Shown here: piece after piece, positions 28,491 to 40,617 of the stretch
Layout of the letters: each line of letters starts with the position of its first letter
Position numbering within the stretch: position 1 is the first letter of the stretch
NCBI GenBank assembly: GCA_024734555.1
Contig: JANPWX010000026.1
Coordinates: forward strand, 3,463,695-3,527,694
Length of the DNA: 64,000 nt
Direction: 5' to 3'
Origin: Trochalopteron elliotii
Lineage: Eukaryota > Chordata > Aves > Passeriformes > Leiothrichidae
Notes under the pieces: generated by a model
Told to the model about the DNA's origin: nothing
The model's input: only the letters and a program-made list of their open reading frames with translations
Databases searched by the model: none
Position numbers and translations under genes: made by a program

Positions 28491-28719
28491 CTGTCAAATG
28501 AGTAATATTCTAGAGCAATTAAAGAAGACAATATCAGCTCGCTAGAAAAGCAGATTTCAAGTTCTAATCTACTTACATTAGATGCTTCTATATTGAAGTC
28601 TTTTGCACAATCAGGAAGACACAGCACAGTAACCTTTAGGCCATAGAAACCACTGGGCTTCTTGCTCAAGTTTTCACTCACTTGCTCAAAACCAGATGAA
28701 CTCTGAATTCAGCCCCAGC

Positions 28720-29840
28720 TGTTCAGGGCTTGGTTCAGTTTCATCTCAAGGTCTCTGAGGACAGAATTGCCACAGCCTTACTGAGCAGGAAACCTGCTCC
28801 AGTGCTGGAACATCCTTCTGGTAAAAAGGAGTTCTCCCTGTGTTTGGTCAGAACCTTCTCTCCTAATTTTGACCATTCTTTCTTGTCCTCTCATCATGCA
28901 TTATTGTAAAGTGCTTGGCTCCCTCTTTTCTGTAGTTTTTCATGGGTACTGGAAAGTTGTTAGTAGCAAAACAGCTTTTTCAAGATGAACACACACAGTT
29001 CTCTCGGCCTTCCTTTGTGCCTTGTGTTGCAGTCCCTGATGATCTTGGTGACACTTAGCTTGTCACAGTTTATCACTGCCTTTTTTGTACAGCACCAAAC
29101 TCAATGTAGTATTTGGGGTGTGATCTAACAAATACTGAGTGAGGGTGAACAGCCACCTTCCTTGATAATCTGTCTATGTTCTGCTTAGTAAATTCAACTG
29201 ACTGTTAGCTTTTGCTGCTGTCAGGAAGCACAGCTGATGTGTGTTTAGGTTGCTGTCTACCAGGATTTCCAGTTCCTTTTCTGCAAAACTGCTAATCAGA
29301 TGGTCAGTGTCCAGCCTTTAACAATACAGAGAGTTGGTTCATGCCAGGCACAGGCCTCTGCCATCGACCTTTTTGTATTCTGTGAGTTCTGTGTCTGTCC
29401 AGTTTTGCAGTCGATCTAGGTCCCTCTGAATGGCTGTGCTGTTCTTTAGTATATCATTTGCTTCATCAGTCTTGTTTCATCCAGTTTTGGTGAAGCTACA
29501 AAGCAGAAGAGCTCACAGGATAGACCCTTGAGGAAATGCATTTTAAGCTGAATTTCCAGGAGAGATCATTACCCAGTGTCCTCATGACCCAGGAAGTTTT
29601 TTATATATCTAATCAGGCATTGACCCAGAAAATGAAGTTTCCATCTTGGATATCATGGAAGATAGTGTAAAAAACGCCTTGCTGAAGCTAAGCTAGACAT
29701 CATAGACAACTCTCACAGTCACCTGCTGAGAAGCTGAATTCTTTGCCTCCAGACCATCCAGGTACGAAAAGACCTTGCTGTGGTTTTGGAACTCAGATCC
29801 ATTATATACCATCTGGGACAACTTTGCCATACCAATGGTA
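28720..29840 (-). mobile_element. CR1 LINE, about 1.1 kb, antisense, degraded
   Basis: Reading the minus strand, this covers the C-terminal reverse-transcriptase part and the 3' untranslated part of a CR1. Landmarks on the + strand (antisense to the element), in order, are: 'aaaaggagttctccctgtgt' (28825-28844), 'tttcttgtcctctcatcatg' (28879-28898), the 'ttccagttccttttctgcaaaa' type segment near 29268-29289, 'gatctaggtccctctgaatg' (29414-29433), and 'ctcacaggatagacccttga' near 29512-29531. This order matches full-length avian CR1. Many stops and small indels remove any open frame, so it is an old pseudogenised copy. The terminal octamers are missing at the 28.7-kb end. Confidence 0.85.
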
Positions 29841-29864
29841 AAAATTCCAATTAGTTATAATACC

Positions 29865-29950
29865 TCTAGGGATGGGCAACCAGTTTGAGTGTACCCACTG
29901 TCACTGTGAGAGAATTTTTTTTTCTTATTACAAATTGGTATTCTGCTTGC
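29865..29950 (-). mobile_element. Second CR1 3' scrap, antisense
   Basis: The + strand reads 'agggatgggcaaccagtttg' (29868-29887), followed by 'ccactgtcactgtgagagaa' (29897-29916) and a T-rich stretch. This corresponds to the CR1 segment just upstream of its 3' terminus. Because it repeats a 3' part of CR1 after the 5' end of the neighbouring copy, it should be a separate insertion. It is short and diverged. Confidence 0.6.
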
Positions 29951-32176
29951 TGCAATTTGTGATCATTTTCTTTGTCAATGTAGTTTATTATACAATGGTC
30001 AATAGCTAGGTAACAAAAAAATGCTGAAGACAGGGCTGCACCTGAAAATGAAAGCTTTAGAATCTCAGGTCCTGAGTAGAATGGTCTAATTTTCCTATAT
30101 ATCTGATCAGAAGCGGCATTTTCACCAGTTCAACTCCACTGGAACAAATTTCCCAGACATACTAATTTTTTAAGGGATATAATTCTTATTGTAGTGTTAT
30201 TAGACTGTGTCTTTTAGGGTACAGCTTTTCAGTTTGGTAACAACTACTAAAAATCAGTCAAACCAGATTTTCTCTCCTATTTACACTTGTATATTTTTGA
30301 GCCCATTTTCTTTGATTGTGACACAGCCATTAAGACTGCTGGTCAAGCCTTTCACTCTCCATATCATTTATTAAACCAACTGCATTGTTTGATAGGAATT
30401 TCTAGACCTCCCACTAGCTAATATTTAATGAAAAAAGTGGAACCACTACTTTCCCTTGACAATGTCTACCAAACAATCAACAGGTCATCCTGACACTGCA
30501 CACCTCCAGGAAAGATCAACTGCTCCAGAATATTGTGTGGAGGCTCTGCTTCTACTCAAGTCTGTTTTACAACAGTGAAATTGAGTAGAGAATTTTCTTT
30601 CACTTCTTCTAATGTCTCTTCAGCACATACCATAGAAGCCACAATTACTACTGCAGTATGAGGGTTTATTCCTTATTCACTATCCAAATAGAAAATTGCT
30701 TCCAGTATTATTTCAGGGTGGGTTTTTTAGCAATCCATCTCTAAGTTTAATTTCTAACTGACTCACCAGACATTTAAATAGTATAAACATTTGCTCTTTT
30801 CTGTGGTATTTGACCATTTATCTGTTGCCTAACCTTAAAATATTTGCTTTAGTCAAAACTCTTACATACTTAAATCACTGGCTGTGCCATACAGCTCTCC
30901 CCTCTGGCTTGTGTTTTTTCTAAATTGCCTGTTGCAAAGTCAACAAAGAGTATGCTTTGTCTGACAGAAGTTACACATTAAATCTCTAGAAACAATGTTA
31001 GTCTAGTATGTATTGATATTAGAAGGGCTGAGAAATGAAAAAGATGCATTTTTCCATCCTTTTAATAATTTTAAAATCTGGTTTCTAGAAAGCGATAGAC
31101 TTACTCTGCTTCTTTACATGAAATATAGTCCTTTTTATTTTGCTGGTAAATGTGTTAAAGAAAAAAGGCTCAGTTTTTCAAATAAAAATTACATAAGTCC
31201 CATGATTTTTGCCACTCTTTTCCCACTTCTACTAACCGGAGTAAGGCCAGAATTTAGCTCTTGAGTTTCAAATCCTTTTGTAAGCAAATAATTCCTCTTA
31301 CTTCTTTCCCATTTTCTAGCTTTGAGAACAACTGTTATTCATCTTTAGTATTTATCCTGACAGATGCCAGCAGAGTAACCAACTGTGCACCTTTACTCGC
31401 TACTTCAGAGCAATAATAACTAGTGAGTTTATGGTCAGAAACTAATTTTTTCACAAAACTTGGTCTTAACATTAATTCTTATTCTATTTTCAGCATACCT
31501 TTCACCCAGTTTGAACTGGGCAAACTAGTAATCACCTGGTGTGTCTGACAGGGAGATACTACCATGTGTCTATCCCAAGTATAGATGCTATTGAGCTGTG
31601 TATTTGCACTTGGTTTTACAGATGGGGGACTTTGATCTGTCCTACATACAGAGAATGATGAGCAATGTCACATACTTTTCTCTCTTCTGTTTTGGCTGTT
31701 TAAAAGCAGGCTAAAACCCAGATAAATATCCAAGTACTACACCTCTGTTGCCCCAGTTGGCAAGCTGAAAAGAGTAGACAGACTGACTCATATATGACCT
31801 GATTTCTTTCTTGTCATTTGGCAGCATGTAGCTTGGAAGTGGAACTAACACAAGCATCAGGGCCTATAAGAGAAGAGCAAGCTGGAATGAGATAAAGCTT
31901 GACCAGCTCCTTTGGTATTCTAGCCCTTCTGCATCCAATATAGTAAAAAAGCCTAGGGTTTATAAACTCTCAGCCACAGCAGAAGGATCACTTCCAACAA
32001 GCTACTTGGCATTTCTGTGATGAGGCCACAAGAGAGAGACTGAGCAGCATTGCCCAAAATTCTCATGATACTGAGAGGAAATGTCTCACTATTGGATCAT
32101 GCATAAACAGTACTATCTCCTTGCTGTGCTGGTATTATTCTGATTTCAGAAACTGAACAAAGACTTAAGTAGAACT
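29951..32176. other. Non-coding stretch, no gene seen
   Basis: Chance frames only (83 codons or fewer). No repeat family was recognised. Confidence 0.55.
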
Positions 32177-32193
32177 AAAAAAAAAAAAAAAAA
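32177..32193. repeat. 17-base poly-A tract
   Basis: Uninterrupted A run. No retroposon body was recognised beside it. Confidence 0.85.
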
Positions 32194-32880
32194 TTACTGG
32201 AGCATCAACGGTGTAGAGAATTGGACATTAAAGGAATAGCCTACTCAGATGATATTTCTTTCTCGACCTTTTAAGGATCTCTGCTCCAGCACTTTTCAAT
32301 TGTTTTTGCCTGCTCACACAGCCACAGCTGAAATAATGACATTTCTTCACTCATTCCTGAAGGAAATGCTGTCTATATATAGCATTTAGCTACAGTGACT
32401 TGCAGATTTTAACTGTGATTCTGTGGTGATTCTTTTCTCATTTTTCTCCTTTTTTTAAAAAAAGAAAGGGAGATTATACTTTAGCCATTCATACAGTCAG
32501 TTAAGCCAATGACAACGTGATGTACATGTCATTACACAAGCAGACCTTGCAAGTGCTTTCTCCTTTCCCTGTCTGTGTGATAGTTGGGCAGCTTTGCTGT
32601 AAGTAATTGTCCTCAAAATGCTCCTCAAATTGATGTGACAAACTTCACCTTGGGGTCAGCCACAGCAGTGGCTTGTCACAGGATCCATTTATGTCAAGTG
32701 TAGAACTGGAATGTTCAGAAATGGGATTTCAGCCTGGAACTGTTCCCTACATCAGCAGACTAAATGTGAGGCTCATGAGGTTATATTAACCTTCTCTGCC
32801 AAACTAGCAGAACAGGAAAGACTACACCTCTGGGTGGAGGTGAAGGATGCAGGCCACACTACCCTTGCGAGGTGGTAATT
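32194..32880. other. Non-coding spacer, nothing recognised
   Basis: No frame, RNA gene or repeat of note. Confidence 0.55.
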
Positions 32881-32930
32881 TATCACTGTTATTAACACAT
32901 TATCACTGTTATTATCACATTATTAACAAT
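32881..32930. repeat. 20-bp tandem repeat, 2.5 copies
   Basis: Unit 'tatcactgttattaacacat' at 32881-32900, a second copy with one substitution at 32901-32920, and a partial third copy to 32930. Confidence 0.9.
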
Positions 32931-33252
32931 AAATGTTACAGAAGAACTTAAGTAAAATATTCGATGGAGAGGGTAGGAGAAGAAGAAACATGTTGAAGAG
33001 AAAACCCACACTTGGTTTTCCTTCATATGAGTAAATAAATTTCCCTATCATAGAGGCATATATCTTGCTAAATTTCATATTTAGTCAGATAATTACAGTG
33101 ATCTACCTGGAAATCATTCACAGCTCTTAATATGCTTGTCTTAATAGCCCCTCTATGAGAGAAGAAGAAAATGTAACTATTCCAGTATTGCACAGAAAGA
33201 ACCAAGGCATAAAGAAAATATTACTTGTTCAAGATCAAGATGTTTGCTATTC

Positions 33253-33257
33253 ATGGC
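33253..33257. repeat. Target-site duplication, left copy (ATGGC)
   Basis: The five bases directly before the LTR's TG terminus. They are repeated exactly at 33804-33808 after the LTR's CA terminus. A 5-bp duplication is typical of several vertebrate ERV classes (for example ERVL-like and some ERV1-like). Confidence 0.85.
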
Positions 33258-33353
33258 TGTCCTGGGTTGTAGTATAAGATATGCACAAAGTATTCTATCA
33301 CCATCTTCATGAACTGTTGAATCTAATTGCTGAAGCAGTGTTCTCCCAGGCCC

Positions 33354-33395
33354 TCTTCTGTTAATGTGTCTTCTGTTAATGTGTCTTCTGTTAAT
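33354..33395. repeat. 15-bp tandem repeat inside the LTR
   Basis: The 12-mer 'tcttctgttaat' recurs at 33354, 33369 and 33384, a strict 15-base period with GTG spacers. It lies in the U3-like part of the solo LTR. Confidence 0.95.
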
Positions 33396-33488
33396 GGCCC
33401 ATCAAATGCCTGCTGCATGACTCACAGATAACTCCCTCAGGGAGTTATCTCTCTTTAATGGGCCGTCAAGGACCCCCTGTATGACTCA
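33391..33488. promoter_or_regulatory. LTR U3 repeat with two AP-1 motifs flanking a palindrome
   Basis: Two 34-base direct repeats (33391-33424 and 33455-33488, 26 of 34 identical) each end in TGACTCA, the consensus AP-1 site (33418-33424 and 33482-33488). Between them lies a perfect inverted repeat with 12-base arms (33426-33437 and 33439-33450) and a one-base centre. Repeated activator sites in U3 are a usual feature of retroviral enhancers. That this one is functional is inference. Confidence 0.7.
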
Positions 33489-33544
33489 TTATCCCATTGC
33501 GAGATGCTCCGCCCAGGGGGAGGAGCCAAGCATTCTCACCTGGA

Positions 33545-33550
33545 TATAAT
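33545..33550 (+). promoter_or_regulatory. TATA-like box of the solo LTR
   Basis: TATAAT in the context 'cctggatataatctggg', about 30 bases downstream of a GC-rich segment with CCGCCC (33509-33514) and a purine-rich GGGGGAGGAG. The arrangement fits an LTR core promoter. Activity is not known. Confidence 0.55.
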
Positions 33551-33803
33551 CTGGGACTTGGGACAATATGGGGACCTTACCCACTGGATTCCCAGAGGAC
33601 CAGAGCTACCAGAACTTTCTATGGGGTCACTGCTTTAGGAAGACCCCCTCATCTGGATTGTTTCCATCACCCTGCTCAGGTTGTATTCTGTCTCTGTCAG
33701 TGGTCTTTTGTATTACTACATTTATTTTATTTAACCTTTTCTTATTATTAAGTTGTATTTCTGACTTGGAGCCTCTCACTTGTTTTACTTTCAAACCACT
33801 ACA

Positions 33804-33808
33804 ATGGC
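33804..33808. repeat. Target-site duplication, right copy (ATGGC)
   Basis: Exact match to 33253-33257. Together they delimit the solo LTR. Confidence 0.85.
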
Positions 33809-33914
33809 ATTTGAAGACATTGCCTGTGATTCAGTTCCCTGCTGAGACAAGGAGGCAATGGTAGTAGCATTATTATATGAAAAATTCCGTTGCTTTAAAA
33901 TTAAATTTCTTGGC

Positions 33915-34011
33915 TTGTTTTGTTTTGGGGTTTTGGTTTGGTTTTTTTTTTTTTGGTTTGTTTTGGTTTTGTTTGTTTTGTTTTGATGTTTTTGTTTTGG
34001 GTTTTTTTTTT
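33915..34011. repeat. (TTTTGG)n / (GTTTT)n simple repeat
   Basis: A T-rich array with GG, GGGG and single-G interruptions, similar to the array near 2.5 kb. A smaller T/G run follows near 34.22-34.24 kb. Confidence 0.9.
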
Positions 34012-37000
34012 AGATTTTGTATTTAGTTATGTGAGGCCTCATGCAGTAGGAAATGTCAAAGACTTGCATTTTCTGGTTGAAAGTATACAACTGAATAACT
34101 ATTCATTTGTTATAATTAGCTGTAAGATATATGAATATTTTTATCAAAATCATTGCTGTAAGCCTATTTATATCCTATTTATATTTATACTCCTTCACAG
34201 TTGATGGCAAAGGAGAGGTTGGGTTTTTTTGGGGTTTTTTTTGATTACCCTAAGGTAACCTAAGATACATGCAAAGCCCCCAAAAGATAAAAAAAACATA
34301 TTCTACTTGCAGACTATGTACTAATTTTAAAAATGTAAGAAAGAAAACGGGTAATAGAAAATGTTTTCAGGATTCTTTAATTCCTCTAAATAACAGTGTA
34401 TATTCACAGACCTTGTCTCCAAATATGGTACCATGGATTTATTGCTGTGTGATTTATTCCTTTACAACACTTCAGAACATTTAAAAGTTTCCAGGCCATA
34501 TTGTTGGATGTGTATCTCTGAGTATCTGTATTGAAAAGCAGCAGCTGCAAAGATCACTCTGGCTTTTTTCACTGAATTGGAGTAAAAGGAAAAATTAACT
34601 ATGTTGATTAGATGGGATTTATTGATGTGTCAAAGGGCCACTTCAAATTCTGTGCTCTCCTTTTCATCCATGCTTTAAAATACAGATATATCTCCTTGGT
34701 GCTTTTAGAGTTGCAAGATGAAGCTGGTTTATTTCCTTTCTGATATGACTGGAAAAAAGAAATCAATTTTTGCTTAGTCTGAAACCCAGAAAAATCTCAG
34801 TGTTGTTAAACTCAATGGAAAGTAGGAGCCGAATTCTTGCCTCTGGTAAGGGCAAAGAACTTCTGCTTGCACATACTGGCTAATATAGACAAGCACATGG
34901 GTTAACTGTGTCCTGATGGAACTAAATGAAAATTCACTTCCTCCATTTGAGCATTTATCATTTTGGTTTAAAACCAACACTGCCCACTGAAAGAGTGTCT
35001 AATGTAAAATGTAGCTGAGTGCTTTCAGCTTTAGAGAGCTAGCGTAGAGTGGAATGTAAAAATGTTCTCCATATTGCTTGTGTTCTCTGATGTCTATCTC
35101 CTTGTCATTTTAGCTCATTGGCTTTGTATGGTTCTCAGAGCATTTTAGACATATTAGTCTTCCTGATATATAGATGCAGGAAAACATAGCTATACTGTGA
35201 ATTTACTTTCCTACCTTAGCGACAAATGGAATTTGTTGGAAGAAATGTGAGTATTAGTTTACATCAAATAAGCAGGATTTTTGAAGCTATAAAATGTGGA
35301 AAGTTTTCATGAATTTGAAAGAGACAGAAGCTGCCAATTATTCATTTCTACAGGACTCCTACTTCAGACAAGATGTGAAGGTTAATCCATTATGAAACTT
35401 TTTTCCTCCTTACTTTTCTAAACAGCATCTAAAGATTGAAATTATCATCAGTAACTCTTTGTGTGGGTAGTAGAGGAGGAGAATTTTTTTATGTCAAGTA
35501 AGTATACACTCCTACATATAGTGTTATTAGGAAGGTTAAATACATAGTGACTTTCTAGGTACAAGTTTAATTTAAAGGAAAGAGGTTATTCAAAGTCATA
35601 AACCAAGAAGTAACTCACTTTTCAGCTTCTCAGAAAAGATCGTTTGCTCTCAAAACAAGCCCATTTTTAAACTGTGTATAAGGTTTTTACATTTGCTGTA
35701 TTAAGGGCTAAAATTGCCTCATACTTGCCTTGCTCTTCAGTTTGTCTTGAGGGTGCTAGGAGTTGTGCAAGAAGTCAAATTTACAATGAGGGCTACTGTT
35801 CATTTCCTAACAATGGCAGCCAATCCCACTGTGTATGCTGGATTGCCATAACACTCCAATTACACTCCAATTCTCCTCTGCTGCTGTTTGGTCTCCTTGT
35901 GGGACATTCATCCCAATGAACTGTCTATTTATGAAAAAAAAATATTCGAAGAAAAAAGCAGCAAGGTTGTTCTTGCTCTTTTCCATGAGCAGCATTCTCT
36001 TGGCATGTGTTCAGAAATGACTGTTGCTTGCAGATGATACATGTTTTCATTATGCATTCAGAAAAAATATTACCATCATATGTGTCAAAATCTTGAACAC
36101 ATACAGATGGCCACAGTGATACAAACTAATTGATGGTTAAGATAAAACTAAGTTTTTTGATTTTTTTCCGTTTCTCATTGTCCTTGACATAATTAATTTC
36201 AAATAGATAAAAACTTAGTGATACCTATATTTGCACATTTTCTGAACACATCACAAAGACGATTAAGTGGATGTTACACTTCAGTATTTAAAAAAAATAT
36301 ATTCCTCAAACTTCTACTGGAACTGAAGATGACAGGAAAGTTATGTTGTGTTCTAAATGTGTCTCATTTATCTCATAAGATAATTGTGAAATTTTATGAT
36401 ATTTGGCTTGCATATAGAGGTTTTTCTGTGTGGTTATTTAGTAGACATTTATAGCTTCATTAACTGCAGTCACTGTCTTGCTCAAACTAGGTACCTGAAA
36501 TTCTTTTATATTTCAGCTGCAACTTTATGGGCCAAAACAGATATACCTTATGTCTAGATGCAAACACAAGGTGAGAGTCTTTGTGCAGAATAGTTTCAAA
36601 TATTATCACATTAGTTTAACATTTATGTACAATTTGTAGGAGGAATTTTAGAGGAATTATTTTTTTCTTTCCCCAAAGCAGGATCCCACTTAGGTTCAAT
36701 ACAAATGTATATCACAATTCACACTCTCATTTTGTGGAACTTTCATACAAAAGTGTTAAAAAATGCAGATTATTTGCATTTTCAGTTTCACATGGCAATG
36801 CAATCTGTTACCTAATCTCCACATTTGGGAATAAATAGAAGACAAGCAGCCAAAAATGAATAGATGGTTTAAAGGGCATTTTAGAGAAGAATTTTATTCT
36901 ACTACATCTCATTACAATTAAATTGCATTGTAAGTTCATGTGTTTAGAACCTTCCCAGGGAGAGAGCATGAGTGAGGCCAGGCCACTTTCAGTGGTCCTT

Positions 37001-39832
37001 TGTTCTACAGCGTGGTTTCACAACCAAGAAAAGCTTTCTTGAGGCACCAAATGCATGCCTCAGCCCTTTGGACTAAATAACCTTGGTTCTGTTCTTACCA
37101 AGATCAAGCACATGTTTGAAACTATGGTGTGAAACTTAAGCAAACCCTAAGAAGAACAGTAGCCACATCATATCAAATTGATAGTGTTTGAAATTACACA
37201 AAACAAATTCATCAGAGTCTGCATCACTGGCTGACTGGCTTCATACAAATTGAGTATTCAGGAGGAAGCATTTGAACTTATTCTTGTTTCTAATGCTAAA
37301 AGCAGTTGCCTTCCAAGCACTGAGAGGAAAACTCTAGTATCACTGAGAATTTGAGTATACTGAGGGTTTGAGATTATTTTATTCTTCTTTGGATTTAATT
37401 TTCACTCAAGCCTGGTCAGTGTGTTCCTTGTTGATGCTACATTATTGTCCAGCAACGGCTTTTCATGATGTACTTCTGACCTGATTAGTTCCAGTGTTAC
37501 CTATTCTTTTCATGGTTTTTTTTTTTTTTTTGCCTATATTACTGTATTATTAAGTTACCTACATGAATAATTACCCTATTTTACTCCTATTATCTTTGTC
37601 ATGTTTGGGTGGAAACTCTCAAGTAGAGTGGCAGAAGCAGCCTGCTCTGCAGAAATTACAGCACTGTACTCAACTATACTAGCATAATAAAGTGCAGGTT
37701 CAGAGCAACCTGCCAAAATCTGCAACTCCTATTCTTATTCTTATGTCTAGAAGGTCTGTTCTGGCTGTACACTTCAGAAAGACAAACTGCCTTTCCTTTT
37801 TCTCTTTGCAAAGACGTCCAGCCAACTGGAGACTTATTGTGCCCTCTGGGCTGCTCTTTATTTGTCCTAATGGTTTCTGTTAAGATTCTCTTGTTTTTAA
37901 AGAGCTTTAAAAGCTTGACACATTAGAGTTTTTAATTTCATTTTGATTTTTTTAAAAAAATTACATAAATAAAGATCATCTGTGGTAGCTGCATGAAAGA
38001 AACAACAGATCGAAAGATCAGTTCACAAATAATTTTTCTTCAAAAAAACGTTTGATATTACTCTCCATCGAACAATCAAATTTTGCAGGACACAGAGAAG
38101 TCAGTGTATGCAGCATACCAAGGCAATGGAGCATCTGGAATTTTGGTTTTTTACACTTAACGGGAAATAATGCTCATAAAAATGCTTGCAAAATTTTGAG
38201 CTCAACTTCTTTTGCGAAGATACTGAACACGAACAGACAAAAAGTATGAGCAGGTGGAGATTCAGTCCTGGAGTTTATTGTACAAACACACTCTCTCAGG
38301 TGTATTCAGCTGACTTTCAAGCTGATTTCTGCAGTGAGTACAATTATTGGTGTTGAGGATTTGAACCTGCAAAACCTCATTTAAAAGCACAGATGGCTGG
38401 TTGTGGTTGATGTTTGTATCCAGTGTGCTATCCTGAACCAACTCTCATTGACAAGAGAAGCCTGATGCACCTGAAAGAGTGTTTGCTGTTGCCAGAAAAA
38501 GTCTGTCAACTCTCGATAAAATTATGCTTAGGTGAAACTGCTGGTTATGACAACAGGATGATTTTCATCAGAGTTGACATGGTGATTTATAATCATAGTA
38601 TCACCTTGTTTACGTGGGAGATGCTTCTTTTAGAAACTACAGCACATCTATATGTGCAATTTAATATGTGTAATGAACTAAGTAGGACAATATGAACTAT
38701 CTTCTAGAGAAAGAAGAATTACTGTGTTTTCTTCCCCCTTTGATACCTCTTTTTAACAAATTGCTGTAAACAAGAGGAACTGGGATTTCTCTCTGGTATA
38801 AGATTCAGTCCCAGCTGTGACATGAGGAGAGTGCACTTAAGTGGTGGGATGCTCTAAGACCTGTGTGAATATGATGCTATTTTTTGAAGTTTACCAGGAT
38901 CTGAGATGTTGAGGAAAGATACACTGTGCCAAATTTCACTAGATCAAAGCTTTGTCCCACTCCTTGGAGAACTCAGAAGCAAGAAAACAAAGTGTTTTTC
39001 CCCGCCCTTTGCTCCTGTTCATGCTCTCTAGAAAAAAGGTGTTGATCCAACTGTTTAGTGTGCAGCCAAATAAAGAGCTGCACATTACCAAAACCATCAA
39101 AGGGGATTTCCAGTACAAATTTGCAATTTCAACAGCTCTTCGTTTTGGGAAATGGGTTTTTTGCTGATGAGCTGAACCAAATCATACTAAAAATTATAAT
39201 TTTTTGTATGTGTTTAAGAGGGTTTATTCCATGGTTTACTGGGAGAATTTTGACAGAAAATACGTAATTGTTCAGTGACTCTCAGTATGCCTTTTCTCCT
39301 CATCAAGACACAACTATTTTCATAGGATTTCTATTTTCCCAAAGCCTGTGAACCATAAAGATAACAATCTCACTGAAATTTTGAAAGAGCACGAAATGTA
39401 TACAAAATAGAAGCTCAGAATGAAATAGTTTGCCTGGAAGAAACACTGATAGCACAGTAAAGCAAAATCATTGAAGATTTCTGGAACACTCATCCCCAGT
39501 ACATTGTCCTACCTTAGTACACTGAAATTAATCTATTATTTTAGGTCAAAAAATATGTGCTTGTGTACCAATGTGGACTGTTTGTGTATATGGAAAGTAT
39601 ACCTGAACACATAATTTCCCACTTAATAAAAAAAGTAGGAATTTTTACATTGAGCTTGGTTTACAAAGCTGAATTGTGGCAGTTTCACTTTTGACCTGAT
39701 TTTCAGAAAATTAAATTAGAGAGTATTGAACTGCAGGAAGAAAACTTAAAACTTTTGGAAAAGAGAAACAATAAAAGAAAAAACCCAAATAATTTAAACT
39801 ACACTCACATAACAAACACTATTGACAAATAG
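34012..39832. other. Non-coding stretch, no gene seen
   Basis: About 5.8 kb with only chance frames (93 codons or fewer). A T16 run lies at 37516-37531. A short duplication of 'acactccaatt' occurs near 35851-35873. No repeat family, RNA gene or exon was recognised. Confidence 0.55.
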
Positions 39833-39856
39833 AACACACACACACATACACACACA
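39833..39856. repeat. (CA)n microsatellite
   Basis: About twelve CA units with one CATA interruption. Confidence 0.9.
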
Positions 39857-40520
39857 AGAATAAAAATAGATGTAATCACCACAAAATAATTTAAATGGAA
39901 ATATTTACTAAGGGCATTGGAAGGTCAACAGTCAAATTATGTAATATGAGATATATTTAAGTCTCCTGGTATAAGGACAATTCTTGCTTCAGTAGACTGT
40001 TTGCCTGGATGAATTCCCTATTTCGTGTTATTCTGCTACTATCTCTTAATTTAGTTATCCTAGATTTAAAATCTGATTCCAGCACAAATATACAGAAATA
40101 TTGTAATTCACAAACCGTGATCTCTCAATTAAAGAGGAGAGATGCATTCCTTAGATAATTCTTCTAGGCAGAAGCAAATTTTTAAAATCAAAATCTGTTC
40201 ATAAATACAAATAACTGAAGGGGCCTGCAAGCCTATTTCTGTGATCTCCTCACCACATATATCCAGATATGGAAAGCCGATGACTAAGACTGTATGTGAA
40301 GTAGAAGATTTAACCTCTTAGCACTTTCAAACCAGCAGTGGGGTAAGAGAAAGGTTCTGAAGCAAAAGTTAAATCATTCAAACCAGGACATTCAAAATTC
40401 ACGGTATCTGAAATTTTCCTGCCATGCTGAGGGCCAAATGCAGGCAGAAAAGAAAAGCTGCAATGCATGGTTGAGAAAATGAGATAGGGTCTGATTTACT
40501 GGGAACAAGAGGAGAAAGAA
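39857..40520. other. Non-coding spacer, nothing recognised
   Basis: No frame or repeat of note. Confidence 0.55.
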
Positions 40521-40617
40521 AACACCACAAAAAACCAACCAACCAAACAAACAAAAAAAAAAGGCAGAAAACCAAACCAAGCCCACTAAACAAAACAAAC
40601 AACAACAAAGAAAAAAA
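40521..40617. repeat. A/C-rich (CCAAA)n simple repeat
   Basis: A-rich array with CC and C interruptions. It generates a phenylalanine/leucine-rich spurious frame of 132 codons on the minus strand. Confidence 0.9.

Larger units (their letters stand above)
33258..33803 (+). mobile_element. Solo LTR of an endogenous retrovirus
   Basis: A 546-base element that starts 'tgtcctgggttg' and ends 'caaaccactaca', giving the 5'-TG...CA-3' termini of retroviral LTRs. It is flanked by a perfect 5-bp duplication (ATGGC). The left part has U3-like content: tandem and direct repeats, a palindrome and AP-1-like sites. A GC-box-bearing segment (about 33508-33526) and a TATA-like box (33545-33550) follow, which fixes the + orientation. 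I see no canonical AATAAA signal. No gag, pol or env remnants lie on either side, so this is a recombinant solo LTR. The text resembles LTRs common in passerine birds, but I do not assign a family name. Frames inside it are incidental. Confidence 0.9.

Noticed and set aside
33497..33864. Two overlapping plus-strand frames of 84 and 98 codons
   Set aside because: They lie mostly inside the solo LTR, and no protein family is visible.
34246..34265. Single CCCTAA, telomere-like hexamer
   Set aside because: Only one unit, no array.
38340..38375. Minus-strand GGTTCAAATCC, B-box-like
   Set aside because: No A-box, acceptor pairing or tRNA fold around it. Consistent with chance.
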